DNA of 64,000 bases, taken from Paraburkholderia tropica. Lineage in GTDB: Bacteria > Pseudomonadota > Gammaproteobacteria > Burkholderiales > Burkholderiaceae. A model generated the notes under the pieces. The model was not told the DNA's origin, ran no database searches, and worked only from the letters and a program-made list of their open reading frames with translations. Below are positions 40,230 through 49,365 of the stretch, in pieces (within the stretch, counting starts at the first letter, position 1; each line of letters opens with the position of its first letter). The stretch is taken from the NCBI RefSeq assembly GCF_900109265.1, contig NZ_FNZM01000020.1:1-64000 (forward strand), in the 5' to 3' direction. The position numbers and the translations under genes are program-made.

Positions 40230-41216
40230 CTACTGATCTTCCCGGCTGATGCCCGCCGTGATGCGCGCGAGATCCGCCTGGTCGAAGGCGATATTCGACG
40301 TATCGCCGCGATCGTCCAGAATCTTGCGGGCGATCGCATCGGAAACCGGCGCGACGATCGAGAAGTGATCGCCCTCGGCGACCTTGAATACGTGCAGCGG
40401 AATCTTGTGGTTTTGCGCCACCGTCTGCACGGCATCGAACTCGTGCCAGTAGTTCGACTCGCCTTCGAAATAGAACGTGGGCGATTTGATCGACGTGACG
40501 AACGTCATCGGCGAGCGCAGGCGGAATTCGTCGGGACGCGTCTGATCGAACGGCACCGCCACCTGCATCTCGCCCGCGTCGATGCGCAACTTCAGATCCG
40601 GCACGCCACCCAGCGAAAAAACCGCGCGGAAGCGATCGTTCAGTTCGCTCGCGAGCAGCGCGCGCGTGCCACCGGCGCTGTGGCCGACGAGATAGATGCG
40701 CTGGGGGTCGACATAAGGCTGCGCGGCCAGCCACGCGCGCGCCGATTCGATATCGTCGATCTCGCCGTAGAACATCTCGTACGCGCCGGGATTGTCGTTC
40801 TCGCCACGGAAGCTCGGCATCATCGTCACGATGCCGGCCTTGCGAAAGGCTGCGCCGCTCTGGTCGTTCGCGCGCGGCTGGGGCGTCCAGAAAAGCTGAT
40901 CCGTCGGGCCGCCGATGCCGCCATAGCCGCCCACAACCCAGATCACGGCCGGATGACGCTTGCCGTCGTGCGGATCCGGCGTGACGTAGGCTGCGAGCTT
41001 GCCGTCCCTGGCCGGATAGCGGATCAGATCCAGCACGCCGGCCGGTGGCCTGGCGGGCGTCCCGTCGGGCTGGAACGAGTGGTCGACGATATGCGTCTGG
41101 AACTGCGAGCGCGCGCTTTCGAGACTGCTGCTCACTTCATAGGGGTCTTTCGCCTGACACGCGGCGAGCACGAGCGCCGCCGCGACGCCGGCGAAACGTC
41201 GAAGATTCATGGTCAT
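40230..41216 (-). CDS. Lipoprotein alpha/beta hydrolase
   Basis: From the ATG at 41216 the product has 328 residues. The signal peptide carries the lipobox LAAC (VAAALVLAACQAKDPYE), so it should be membrane-anchored. The fold has the nucleophile motif GHSAGG (RIYLVGHSAGGTRALLASEL), an upstream oxyanion region VIWVVGGYGGIGG and a C-terminal GDHFSIV with the catalytic His. This is typical of dienelactone hydrolase/prolyl-oligopeptidase-like esterases. The substrate is unknown. A second ATG is at 41210. It is 91 bases after the DUF2628 gene and may share its transcript. Confidence 0.88.
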   Translation of the reverse strand: MTMNLRRFAGVAAALVLAACQAKDPYEVSSSLESARSQFQTHIVDHSFQPDGTPARPPAGVLDLIRYPARDGKLAAYVTPDPHDGKRHPAVIWVVGGYGGIGGPTDQLFWTPQPRANDQSGAAFRKAGIVTMMPSFRGENDNPGAYEMFYGEIDDIESARAWLAAQPYVDPQRIYLVGHSAGGTRALLASELNDRFRAVFSLGGVPDLKLRIDAGEMQVAVPFDQTRPDEFRLRSPMTFVTSIKSPTFYFEGESNYWHEFDAVQTVAQNHKIPLHVFKVAEGDHFSIVAPVSDAIARKILDDRGDTSNIAFDQADLARITAGISREDQ

Positions 41217-41307
41217 GATGCGTAAGCGAGAAGCGCCGCCGCCGTCATCGAACAACGCGCGGCGGCATCGGAAAATTCACGGGAAACCGGGCGAACAACG
41301 CCGGCGA

Positions 41308-41742
41308 TCAGATCCAGCGGATCAGCTTGAAGAAGTTCCAGCGCTCGGCTTCGCGCTTCACTTCCTTGCGGTAAACGGCGTAGTTCGCGACCTGCGCGCA
41401 GATCAACGCCACGGCCAGTCCGGCCATGCGCGCGATCATGTCGGCGGCACGGTCGCCGGGCACGAACATCATGAGCACGGCGGCGATGACACAGGCGGCG
41501 CAGGTGAGCCCCAAGGTCGCGATCGCGGTACGCCACAGGCCGCAGACGAGGAAGTAGATCGGCCCGAAGAAGAACGCGAAGAAGTTACCGCCGATCTTGA
41601 TGCGCTGGAGAAAGGGAATCTGCTTGAATGCGGCCTTGTAGGCGGGCGAACCCGGCGCGCCATGCGCATCAAAGAATTCGAAGCGATCGACCCAGCGTTT
41701 GGGCAGGCCGTGGTAGGTCGAGGAAGTCGGTTCGGTTTGCAT
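41308..41742 (-). CDS. DUF2628-type membrane protein
   Basis: The product has 144 residues from the ATG at 41742, which has TGAGG eight bases upstream; a GTG at 41754 is possible. The polar N-terminus ends in PFLQRIKIGGNFFAFFFGPI, a signature of the DUF2628 family, followed by three transmembrane helices (about 48-66, 70-92 and 102-122). The C-terminus is basic and tryptophan-containing (REAERWNFFKLIRWI). The family is of unknown function. Upstream DNA is AT-rich and probably carries its promoter. Confidence 0.85.
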   Translation of the reverse strand: MQTEPTSSTYHGLPKRWVDRFEFFDAHGAPGSPAYKAAFKQIPFLQRIKIGGNFFAFFFGPIYFLVCGLWRTAIATLGLTCAACVIAAVLMMFVPGDRAADMIARMAGLAVALICAQVANYAVYRKEVKREAERWNFFKLIRWI

Positions 41743-41935
41743 CAGTTGCCTCACTAGCTGAAAAAATTCGTTGCCGGCCTTTGCCTTGCGATTCTTTGCC
41801 TTACTTCTGGTCGGTCCATGCTAGTGACAGCAAATCGTAATAAAAATAGGATAATTACTAAATTGTCCTTAGGTTGATTGAGAAATCTCCTGGCGGCGGT
41901 GCGCTGCTTCGCCCCGCTTTTAAGACGCATCGCGC

Positions 41936-41968
41936 AAAAAAAAACGCCACGGTCACCCGTGGCGTTTT
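41936..41968 (-). terminator. Terminator of the RND efflux operon
   Basis: CGCCACGG and CCGTGGCG form an eight-bp stem with the loop TCAC. On the minus strand it is followed by nine T. It lies about 40 bases after the outer membrane factor stop codon. Confidence 0.92.
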
Positions 41969-42005
41969 CACTTCAGGACGCACTGAAGCGTCGCTGAAAT
42001 ATCGC

Positions 42006-43577
42006 TCAACCCGCCGACACAGCCGACGCCGCCGGAGCCGAAGCCGCCGCCGGCGCGCTGGCCGAGCCGTAATCGGCCGGCGCATCCGGCGCGCGCGGCG
42101 TTTCGCCCGCGTGCTGGATCCAGCCGCCGCCGAGCGCGCGATACAGATCGACGAGATTCGTCATGCGTGCGAGGCGTGCGCTGATCAGCGTCTGCTGCGA
42201 CGTGTACAGGCTCGTCTGCGCGGTCAGGACCGGCAGATAGCTGTCCACGCCGTTCTTGTAGCGCAGTTCCGACAGCGACAGCGAACGCTGGTTCGCGAAG
42301 GTGTTGCGCTCGAGCGCCGCGATCTGCTGATCGTAGGTGCCGCGCGCCGCCAGTCCGTCCGCCACTTCGCGGAACGCCGACTGGATCGCCTTCTCGTAGT
42401 TCGCGATCTCGATCCGCTTTTGCACGTTGGCCAGTTGCAGATTCGCGATATTCGAACCGCCCTCGAAGATCGGCAGCGTGACCTGCGGCACGAAACTCCA
42501 TGCCGCCGTGCCCGCCTTGAACAGACCGCCGAGCGACAGGCTTTCGGTGCCGAACGCCGCCGTCAGCGAGATCTTCGGGAAGAAGGCCGCGCGCGCCGCG
42601 CCGATGTTGGCGTTCGCGGCGAGCAGCGTCTGCTCCGCTTCCATGATGTCCGGACGGCGCGTGAGCATGTCCGACGTCAGTCCGGCGGGGATGTCTGCGA
42701 GCAGATCCTGGCCGTCGAGCGGCAGGCCTTGCGGCATCTCCGCCGGCAGCGGCTCGCCGATCAGCAGCACGAGCGCATTCTCGGCCTGCGCGCGGGCGCG
42801 CAGTTGCGCCTGCAGGTTGGCCTGCGCCGTTTCGACCACGGTCTGCGCCTGACGCAGATCGAGTTCGGTGCCGGTGCCGTTGTCGAACTGCGCCTTCGTG
42901 ATGTTGTACGAGTCCTGCGCCGTCTTCAGCGTTTCCTGCGTGACCTTCAGCAGGTCGTCGTCGGAAAGCATCGTCAGGTACTGGTCCGCGACTTCCGACA
43001 CCAGCGTGATTTCCGCCGCCTTGCGCGCATACGCCGTCGACAGATACTGCGCGAGCGCCTGATCCTTCAGGCTGCGAATGCGGCCCCAGAAGTCGATTTC
43101 CCAGGACGCCTGCAGGCCCACGTTGTAGACGCTGTACGGATTGGTCGGATAGCTCGTCGCCAGGTCCTGCGGCAGGCGCGTGCGCGTGTCCGTGCCCACG
43201 CCGTTGATGGCGGGGAACAGCTCGGCGCGCGTGATCTGATACTGCGCACGCGACGCTTCCACGTTGAGCACCGAGACACGCAGGTCGCGGTTGTTCTTCA
43301 GCGCGATTTCGACCAGTTGCTGCAGACGCGGATCGACGAAGAAGTCGCGCCAGCCGATGTCGGTGGCCGCCGCGCCGTTGGCGCTGCGGCTGCTCTTCGC
43401 GGTGGTGCCCTCGCCGCCTTCGCCGGCCTGGCCGGCTTCGGTGCCGGGCTGCGTCGCGTAGACGCCGCCCTGCGGGAAGGTCTGCGACACCGGCGCATCC
43501 GGCCGGTGGTACCACGGCGCCATCGTGCAACCTGCCAGTAGCGCAGCGGCCCCTGCAATTACGGATAGTTTATGCAT
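42006..43577 (-). CDS. oprB: RND efflux outer membrane factor lipoprotein (OprM/OprB type)
   Basis: From the ATG at 43577, with AAGGA upstream, the product has 523 residues. The lipobox LLAGC gives Cys17 as the lipidated residue. A TolC-type trimeric channel with two repeats follows: QLVEIALKNNRDLRVSVLNV, TRRPDIMEAEQTLLAANANI and QSAFREVADGLAARGTYDQQ are typical. An acidic/glycine segment near 40-65 (GTEAGQAGEGGEGTTAK) is an insertion before the first helix. The C-terminus is Ala/Ser/Pro-rich. It is the last gene of the efflux operon, one base after the pump gene. The name follows the Burkholderia BpeAB-OprB system. Confidence 0.93.
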   Translation of the reverse strand: MHKLSVIAGAAALLAGCTMAPWYHRPDAPVSQTFPQGGVYATQPGTEAGQAGEGGEGTTAKSSRSANGAAATDIGWRDFFVDPRLQQLVEIALKNNRDLRVSVLNVEASRAQYQITRAELFPAINGVGTDTRTRLPQDLATSYPTNPYSVYNVGLQASWEIDFWGRIRSLKDQALAQYLSTAYARKAAEITLVSEVADQYLTMLSDDDLLKVTQETLKTAQDSYNITKAQFDNGTGTELDLRQAQTVVETAQANLQAQLRARAQAENALVLLIGEPLPAEMPQGLPLDGQDLLADIPAGLTSDMLTRRPDIMEAEQTLLAANANIGAARAAFFPKISLTAAFGTESLSLGGLFKAGTAAWSFVPQVTLPIFEGGSNIANLQLANVQKRIEIANYEKAIQSAFREVADGLAARGTYDQQIAALERNTFANQRSLSLSELRYKNGVDSYLPVLTAQTSLYTSQQTLISARLARMTNLVDLYRALGGGWIQHAGETPRAPDAPADYGSASAPAAASAPAASAVSAG

Positions 43578-43578
43578 C

Positions 43579-46500
43579 TCAATGTCCTTCCTTACCCGGG
43601 CCGCCGTTGTCACCACCGCTGCCGCCGTTGCCGCCGTTGCCGCCGTTGCCGCCGTTGCCGCCCGCGCCACCGGCGTTATCGTCGTCATGGTCGTGCGCGT
43701 GGTGCTCTTCGTAGTGCTGGAGCGCGACGTCGGCGTCTTCCTTCTCGCCTGCGAACTTCGCGCGGATCACGACGAAGAACATCGGGATCATGAAGATCGC
43801 GAGGAACGTGGCCGTGACCATACCGCCGATCACGCCCGTGCCGATCGCGTGCTGCGATGCCGAACCCGCGCCGTTACTGATCGCGAGCGGCAGCACGCCG
43901 AGAATGAACGCCATCGACGTCATCAGGATCGGGCGCAGACGCAGTCGGGAGGCTTCGAGCGCCGCCTCGATCGGTCCCATCTTGCCGTCGGCCTGCAGGT
44001 CGCGGGCGAATTCCACGATCAGAATCGCGTTTTTCGCCGACAGACCCACGGTGGTCAACAGACCCACCTGGAAGAACACGTCGTTTTCCAGACCGCGCAG
44101 CGTGACCGCCAGCAGCGCGCCGAGCACGCCGAGCGGCACCACCATGATGACCGCGAACGGAATCGACCAGCTTTCGTACAGCGCCGCAAGACACAGGAAC
44201 ACGACGAGGATCGAGATGCCGTACAGGATAGGCGCCTGCGAACCCGACTGACGTTCCTGGAACGACAGACCGGTCCATTCGTAGCCGATGCCCGCGGGCA
44301 GCTTCAACGCGATCTGCTCCATGGCCGTCATGGCCTGGCCCGTCGACTTGCCCGCGCTCGCCTGACCCTGGATTTCCACCGCCGAGATACCGTTGTAACG
44401 CTCGAGCTTCGGCGAACCGTAGGTCCACTCGCCGCTGGCGAACGAATTGAACGGCACCATCCCGCCCGCGCTGTTGCGCACGTACCAGCTGTTCAGATCG
44501 TTCGGCGTCATGCGGAACGGCGCGTCCGACATCACGTAGACCTTCTTGATCCGGCCGTCGACGTCGAGGAAGTTGTTCACGTACGACGACGCCCAGCCGA
44601 TCGAGAACGTCTGGTCGACCGACGCCGCCGTCACACCGAGCGCTTCAGCCTTCTCGCGATCGATGTTGATCTTGTACTGCGGCGTGTCGTTCAGGCCGTT
44701 CGGACGCACGAGGGCGAGCGACGGATCCTTCGCAGCCATGCCGAGCAGCATGTTGCGCGCTTCCATCAGCTTTTCGTGGCCCACGCCGCCGCGATCCTGG
44801 AGTTCGAAGTCGAAGCCCGAGGCCGTGCCGAGTTCAGGAATCGACGGCGGATTCACCGGAATCACCATCGCGTCCTTGTAGCCCGCATAGTGCGCGAACA
44901 CGCGGCCCACCAGCGCCTGGACCTTCTGGTCCGCGTGCTGACGTTCCTTGTAGTCCTTCATGCGCACGAACACGAGACCCGAGTTCTGGCCGCGACCGGC
45001 GAAGCTGAAGCCGTTCACCGTGAACGTCGACTCGACGATCGACTTCTCGTCGTTGAGCAGATAGTTCTGGATGTTGGCCAGCGTGCGCGCCGTGGTTTCC
45101 TGCGTCGAGCCCGAAGGCGTCTGCACGATCACGAACATCGTGCCCTGGTCTTCATCGGGCAGGAACGACTTCGGCAGGCGCACGAACAGCAGGCCAACCG
45201 CGACGATCACCGCGAGATAGATGATGAGCCAGCGGCCCGAGCGCTTGATCACGTGATAGACGCCGCTGTGATACTTGTCGCGGCTCTTTTCGAACGTGCG
45301 GTTGAACCAGCCGAAGAAGCCCTTCTTCTCTTCGTGATGGCCCTTCGGGATGGGCTTGAGGATGGTCGCGCACAGTGCGGGCGTCAGAATCAACGCCACC
45401 AGCACGGACAGCACCATCGCGGCCACGATCGTCAGCGAGAACTGACGGTAGATCGCGCCCACCGAACCGCCCGAGAACGCCACCGGCACGAACACCGCGG
45501 AGAGCACGAGCGCCACGCCCACGAGTGCGCCGGTGATCTGGCCCATCGCCTTGCGGGTGGCTTCCTTCGGCCCCAAGCCCTCTTCCACCATCACCCGTTC
45601 GACGTTTTCCACCACCACGATCGCATCGTCCACCAGCAGACCGATTGCGAGCACGAGGCCGAACATCGACAGCGTGTTGATCGAGAAGCCCACCGCCGCC
45701 ATGATCGCGAACGTACCCAGCAGCACCACCGGCACCGCGATCGTCGGAATCAACGTCGCGCGCAGGTTCTGCAGGAACAGGTACATCACGAGGAACACCA
45801 GCACGATGCCTTCCAGCAGCGTCTTGATGACTTCCTCGATCGACAGGCGCACGAACGGCGTCGTGTCGTACGGGTACTTCACGACGAGACCGTGCGGGAA
45901 GTACTTCGAGAGGTCGTCGATCTTCTGGCGCACCAGCTTCGCGGTTTGCAGCGCATTCGCGCCCGTGGCGAGCTGAATACCCAGACCGGCGGTCGGCGCA
46001 CCGTTGTACTTCGTGTCGAAGTTGTAGTTTTCGCCGCCCAGACCGATACGCGCCACGTCCTTCAGACGCACCTGCGAGCCGTCCTGGTTCACCTTCAGCA
46101 GGATGTTGCCGAACTCTTCAGGCGTGTGCAGCAGCGTCGATTCGGTGATGGTCGCCTGGAACGACTGACCCGCCACCGACGGCGTGCCGCCCAGCTGACC
46201 GCCCGCGATCTGCACGTTCTGCGCCGTGATCGCCGCCGTCACGTCCGAAGGCGTGAGCTGGAAGTTGGTGAGCTTGTTCGGATCGAGCCAGACGCGCATC
46301 GCGTACTGCGAGCCGAACAGCGTGACCGTACCCACGCCGTCGATACGGCTGATCGGGTCTTCCACGTTCGACGCCACGTAGTTCGCGAGGTCGTACTTGG
46401 TCATGCTGCCGTCTTCGGAGACGAACGCCATCACCAGCAGGAAGCTGCTGCTCGATTTCGTGACCTTGATGCCGAGCTGCTGCACCACCTGCGGCAGAAT

Positions 46501-46848
46501 CGGCGTGGCGAGCTGCAGCTTGTTCTGCACCTGCACCTGCGCGATGTCCGGGTTGGTGCCCGCCGCGAAAGTCAGCGTAATGGTGGCCGTGCCCGAGTCA
46601 TCGGACGTGGACGACAGATACAGCAGGTGGTCGAGACCGCTCATCTGCTGCTCGATCACCTGGGTGACCGTGTCTTCCACCGTCTTGGCCGACGCGCCCG
46701 GGTAGGTCGCGCTGATCTGGATGGACGGCGGCGCGATGGTCGGATACTGCGCGACCGGCAGCGTGAACACCGACGCCACACCCGCCAGCATCAGGATGAT
46801 GGCGACCACCCAGGCAAAAATCGGGCGGTCGATAAAGAACTTTGCCAT
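43579..46848 (-). CDS. bpeB: RND multidrug efflux pump (AcrB/MexB/BpeB type)
   Basis: The product has 1089 residues of the HAE-1 family: 12 transmembrane helices and two large periplasmic loops. The N-terminus MAKFFIDRPIFAWVVAIILM and the proton-relay aspartate pair in LVLAIGLLVDDAIVVVENVE are intact, as is GLSAKNAILIVEFARDLQ. It exports drugs, solvents or signals by proton antiport through the OMF. A C-terminal extension of about 40 residues (HAHDHDDD followed by GGN repeats) is longer than in AcrB (1049 residues). Gene order adaptor-pump-OMF with 15 and 1 base gaps shows one operon. Confidence 0.95.
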   Translation of the reverse strand: MAKFFIDRPIFAWVVAIILMLAGVASVFTLPVAQYPTIAPPSIQISATYPGASAKTVEDTVTQVIEQQMSGLDHLLYLSSTSDDSGTATITLTFAAGTNPDIAQVQVQNKLQLATPILPQVVQQLGIKVTKSSSSFLLVMAFVSEDGSMTKYDLANYVASNVEDPISRIDGVGTVTLFGSQYAMRVWLDPNKLTNFQLTPSDVTAAITAQNVQIAGGQLGGTPSVAGQSFQATITESTLLHTPEEFGNILLKVNQDGSQVRLKDVARIGLGGENYNFDTKYNGAPTAGLGIQLATGANALQTAKLVRQKIDDLSKYFPHGLVVKYPYDTTPFVRLSIEEVIKTLLEGIVLVFLVMYLFLQNLRATLIPTIAVPVVLLGTFAIMAAVGFSINTLSMFGLVLAIGLLVDDAIVVVENVERVMVEEGLGPKEATRKAMGQITGALVGVALVLSAVFVPVAFSGGSVGAIYRQFSLTIVAAMVLSVLVALILTPALCATILKPIPKGHHEEKKGFFGWFNRTFEKSRDKYHSGVYHVIKRSGRWLIIYLAVIVAVGLLFVRLPKSFLPDEDQGTMFVIVQTPSGSTQETTARTLANIQNYLLNDEKSIVESTFTVNGFSFAGRGQNSGLVFVRMKDYKERQHADQKVQALVGRVFAHYAGYKDAMVIPVNPPSIPELGTASGFDFELQDRGGVGHEKLMEARNMLLGMAAKDPSLALVRPNGLNDTPQYKINIDREKAEALGVTAASVDQTFSIGWASSYVNNFLDVDGRIKKVYVMSDAPFRMTPNDLNSWYVRNSAGGMVPFNSFASGEWTYGSPKLERYNGISAVEIQGQASAGKSTGQAMTAMEQIALKLPAGIGYEWTGLSFQERQSGSQAPILYGISILVVFLCLAALYESWSIPFAVIMVVPLGVLGALLAVTLRGLENDVFFQVGLLTTVGLSAKNAILIVEFARDLQADGKMGPIEAALEASRLRLRPILMTSMAFILGVLPLAISNGAGSASQHAIGTGVIGGMVTATFLAIFMIPMFFVVIRAKFAGEKEDADVALQHYEEHHAHDHDDDNAGGAGGNGGNGGNGGNGGSGGDNGGPGKEGH
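43611..43665 (-). repeat. 9-bp tandem repeat encoding the GGN tail of the efflux pump
   Basis: About five near-identical copies of GCCGCCGTT (plus strand), coding for Gly-Gly-Asn on the minus strand, lie close to the pump stop codon. Repeat-number change would keep the frame and only alter tail length. Confidence 0.75.
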
Positions 46849-46863
46849 GAAGCAGGCTCCCTG

Positions 46864-48120
46864 TTATTGCGCAGCGGAAGCAGCGGGGGCGGAGGCAGCG
46901 GACGCGCCCGATGCGGCGCTGGCGCTGGCGTTGCCCGAAGCCGTCGCTTCGTCGGCCGACGGCGCGCCCGGCGGCGGCGGCGGCGGCAGATGCGCGTCGA
47001 CCGGTTTGACCTCGGCGCCCGGCTTGACCTTCTCGGTGCCTTGCACGATCACGCGGTCGCCCGCATTGATGCCGCTTTCGACGATCCAGTCCTGGCCTTG
47101 CGAGCCCGACGTCACGATCGGACGCAGTTCGACCTTGTTGTCCTTGTTGACGACGAGCACCGTCGCCTGACCCTTCTGGTCGTGCAGCACACCGATTTGC
47201 GGCACGAGGAAGGCGCGTTCGTTGGTGCCTTCGTCGATGCGCGCGCGCACGAACATGCCCGGCAGCAGCACGTGATCCGGATTCGAGAACAGCGCGCGGA
47301 TCGTCACCGAGCCGGTGGTCTGGTCGACCGTGACGTCGGTGAACTGGAGCTTGCCCTGTTGCGCGTAGGTGCGGCCGTCTTCGAGCACGAGCGAAACCTT
47401 GGCGGCGTCCGGACCGTTGGTCTTCAGACGGCCTTCCTGGATTTCGCGGCGCAGTTTCAGACCGTCGAGGCTCGACTGCGTGAGATCGACGTACATCGGG
47501 TCCATCTGCTGCACGGTGGACAGCAGCGTGGCGGCGCTCGCCTGCACGTAGGCGCCCGGCGTGACCTGCGAGATGCCGACCTTGCCCGTGATGGGCGAGA
47601 CGACGTCCGTATAGCCGAGGTTGATCTGCGCGGTGTCGACCGCGGCCTTGCCCGCCGCGACATCGGCGGCGGCCTGGCCCTGCGCGGACACGGCGTTGTC
47701 GTAATCCTGCTTGCTCACCGCGTTGGCCTGCACCAGCACCTTGTAGCGCGTGACGAGCGCGTTCTGCGTGACGAGGTTCGCCTGCGCCTTGGCGAGCGTG
47801 GCCTTGGCGTTATTGAGCGTGGCGATGTACGGCGCCGGATCGATCTTGTACAGGCGCTGGCCTGCCTTCACGACGCTGCCTTCGGTGAACTCGCGGCGCA
47901 GCACGATGCCGTCGACCCGTGCGCGCACTTGCGCGACGAGGAAGGCATTGGTGCGGCCCGGCAGTTCGGACACGACCGGCACGGCGGTGGGCTGGAGGGT
48001 GACGATACCCACTTCGGGAGTTTGCGGCGGCGGCGCCGACTGCTTTTGCCCGCACGCTGCAAGCACGATTGCAGCCGTCGCGAAGCTGATTAGGCGGAAT
48101 GGAACCCGTTCGACGCGCAT
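46864..48120 (-). CDS. bpeA: RND efflux periplasmic adaptor lipoprotein (AcrA/MexA/BpeA type)
   Basis: The product has 418 residues. The signal peptide has the lipobox VLAAC with Cys23. The barrel-sandwich domain is seen in GIVLRREFTEGSVVKAGQRL and LGYTDVVSPITGKVGISQVT, the alpha-hairpin between about 95 and 170, then the beta-barrel and membrane-proximal domains. The C-terminal 45 residues are a proline stretch and Ala/Ser-rich tail. It bridges the pump and outer membrane channel. It is the first gene of the operon, with a 275-base leader from the predicted promoter. Confidence 0.95.
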   Translation of the reverse strand: MRVERVPFRLISFATAAIVLAACGQKQSAPPPQTPEVGIVTLQPTAVPVVSELPGRTNAFLVAQVRARVDGIVLRREFTEGSVVKAGQRLYKIDPAPYIATLNNAKATLAKAQANLVTQNALVTRYKVLVQANAVSKQDYDNAVSAQGQAAADVAAGKAAVDTAQINLGYTDVVSPITGKVGISQVTPGAYVQASAATLLSTVQQMDPMYVDLTQSSLDGLKLRREIQEGRLKTNGPDAAKVSLVLEDGRTYAQQGKLQFTDVTVDQTTGSVTIRALFSNPDHVLLPGMFVRARIDEGTNERAFLVPQIGVLHDQKGQATVLVVNKDNKVELRPIVTSGSQGQDWIVESGINAGDRVIVQGTEKVKPGAEVKPVDAHLPPPPPPGAPSADEATASGNASASAASGASAASAPAASAAQ

Positions 48121-48370
48121 GGAGCGACCTCTGTCTATAACTGACGATTAAAAGCGTGCGGCGTCCTCGCGAGCGGGAGCAAGCAGGAGGACAACATCGC
48201 ACGCCAGCATCTGGCAATACCTGACGGATGACCCGGTACTTCAGGAAAAAAGCGCGATACCGGTCAGCTACATCCGTCCGGACGGTTCTTCAGCGCGCCG
48301 CCGCGTCGGGCGCCGCGCATGGGGGTTTCTACGACCACCAAAGGGCCAGTGACGGATATTACCGGACATC

Positions 48371-48393
48371 ACCACTTGAGGTACCCAGGTGGT
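48371..48393 (-). repeat. Inverted repeat at the 5' end of the efflux mRNA leader
   Basis: ACCACTTG and CAGGTGGT pair at seven of eight positions around the seven-base palindromic core AGGTACC. It lies just downstream of the -10 box for the minus-strand efflux operon, so it would form a hairpin in the first bases of the message or serve as a second protein-binding dyad. Confidence 0.55.
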
Positions 48394-48401
48394 GGGGTGC
48401 T

Positions 48402-48431
48402 ATTATAGATACATTCGCGAACGAATGTAAA
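48402..48431 (-). promoter_or_regulatory. Efflux operon promoter with TetR-type palindromic operator
   Basis: TACATTCG (48410-48417) and CGAATGTA (48422-48429) form a perfect eight-bp palindrome with a four-base centre. On the minus strand TTTACA (48431-48426) and TATAAT (48407-48402) are separated by 18 bp, so the operator fills the spacer. The TACAT...ATGTA form resembles AcrR/TtgR-family operators. Confidence 0.8.
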
Positions 48432-48625
48432 AGAACGAATCATTCCTCATGAACGGTTCGTCAAGAGCGTTTTGCGCATGACATCTATATTACAAATCAA
48501 TACGTTGCCGATTGCGCCCCTTTGCATCTCTTGCCGAATAGTCCTTCGGTTTTCAGGGCTTTTGTTCGCGTAAAGCGCCCTTATTAACTCCTTACCACAG
48601 CCCTTACGCCGGTATTCCAACGATC

Positions 48626-49273
48626 ATGGCCCGACGCACGAAAGAGGAAGCGCTGGAGACGCGCAACCGCATTCTCGACGCCGCCGAACACGTCTTTTTT
48701 GAAAAAGGCGTTTCGCGCACATCGCTCGCCGACATTGCGCAGGCCGCCGGCGTGACGCGCGGCGCGATCTACTGGCATTTCGAGAACAAGGGCGATCTGT
48801 TCACGGCGATGTTCGACCGTGTGATCCTGCCGCTCGACGAACTCAAGGCCGCCTCGGTCGATCCGGGCGAGCCCGACCCGCTCGGGCGCATCAAGGATCT
48901 GTGCACGCTCTGTCTGTGCGATACGGCCAGCGACGCGCGCCGCCGCCGCGTGTTCGAGATCCTGTTTCTGAAGTGCGAATTCGTCGAGGAAATGGGCCCG
49001 GTGATGGCGCGCCATCAGGGCAATATGCGCGAGGGGCTGATGCGCATCGAGGAAGGCTTGCGCAACGCGATGTCGAAGGGCCAGCTGCCCGCCGACCTCG
49101 ACGCGCCGCGCGCCGCGCGCGTGCTGCATTCGTTCATCACGGGCGCGCTGCGCGACATGGCGATCCTGCCCGACGCGTTCGACGTGGCGAGCAATGCCGA
49201 ACGGCTCGTCGAAGCGGTGTTCGACGCGCTGCGCTTCAGTCCGGCGCTGCGCGTGACGGCCGCACCCGCGTAA
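48626..49273 (+). CDS. bpeR: TetR-family repressor of the efflux operon
   Basis: The product has 215 residues. The TetR HTH covers about 9-55 with NRILDAAEHVFFEKGVSRTS and IAQAAGVTRGAIYWHFENKG, closely like AcrR/TtgR. The ligand domain contains several cysteines (LCTLCLCDT and LKCEF). It is divergent from the adaptor-pump-OMF operon, with the palindromic operator between, so it most likely represses that operon and derepresses when pump substrates bind. The symbol follows the analogous Burkholderia gene; identity of the effector is unknown. Confidence 0.92.
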   Translation: MARRTKEEALETRNRILDAAEHVFFEKGVSRTSLADIAQAAGVTRGAIYWHFENKGDLFTAMFDRVILPLDELKAASVDPGEPDPLGRIKDLCTLCLCDTASDARRRRVFEILFLKCEFVEEMGPVMARHQGNMREGLMRIEEGLRNAMSKGQLPADLDAPRAARVLHSFITGALRDMAILPDAFDVASNAERLVEAVFDALRFSPALRVTAAPA

Positions 49274-49365
49274 TCGCGCGCGGGCGTTTTCGTTCGATAT
49301 CGTTGTCCTGGCGAGAGCGGCGGTCGCCGCCCTCTTCGTCTCGGCGCTGACTCGCCGCTGATCGC

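Larger units (their letters stand above)
48121..48625. other. Divergent regulatory region of the efflux operon and its TetR gene
   Basis: This 505-base gap holds the efflux promoter and palindromic operator at 48402-48431 and an inverted repeat at 48371-48393 in the efflux leader. The plus-strand promoter of the TetR gene is not clear. No extra gene is seen. Confidence 0.6.

Noticed and set aside
38210..40435. Long minus-strand open frame opposite the NCS2 permease
   Set aside because: It shows no domain, no signal or membrane segments and a His/Asp/Arg bias typical of antisense shadows.
43525..48093. Very long open frame on the plus strand opposite the efflux operon
   Set aside because: It is antisense to three well-supported genes, is Arg/His-rich, and exists because GC-rich codon usage leaves few stop codons in that frame.
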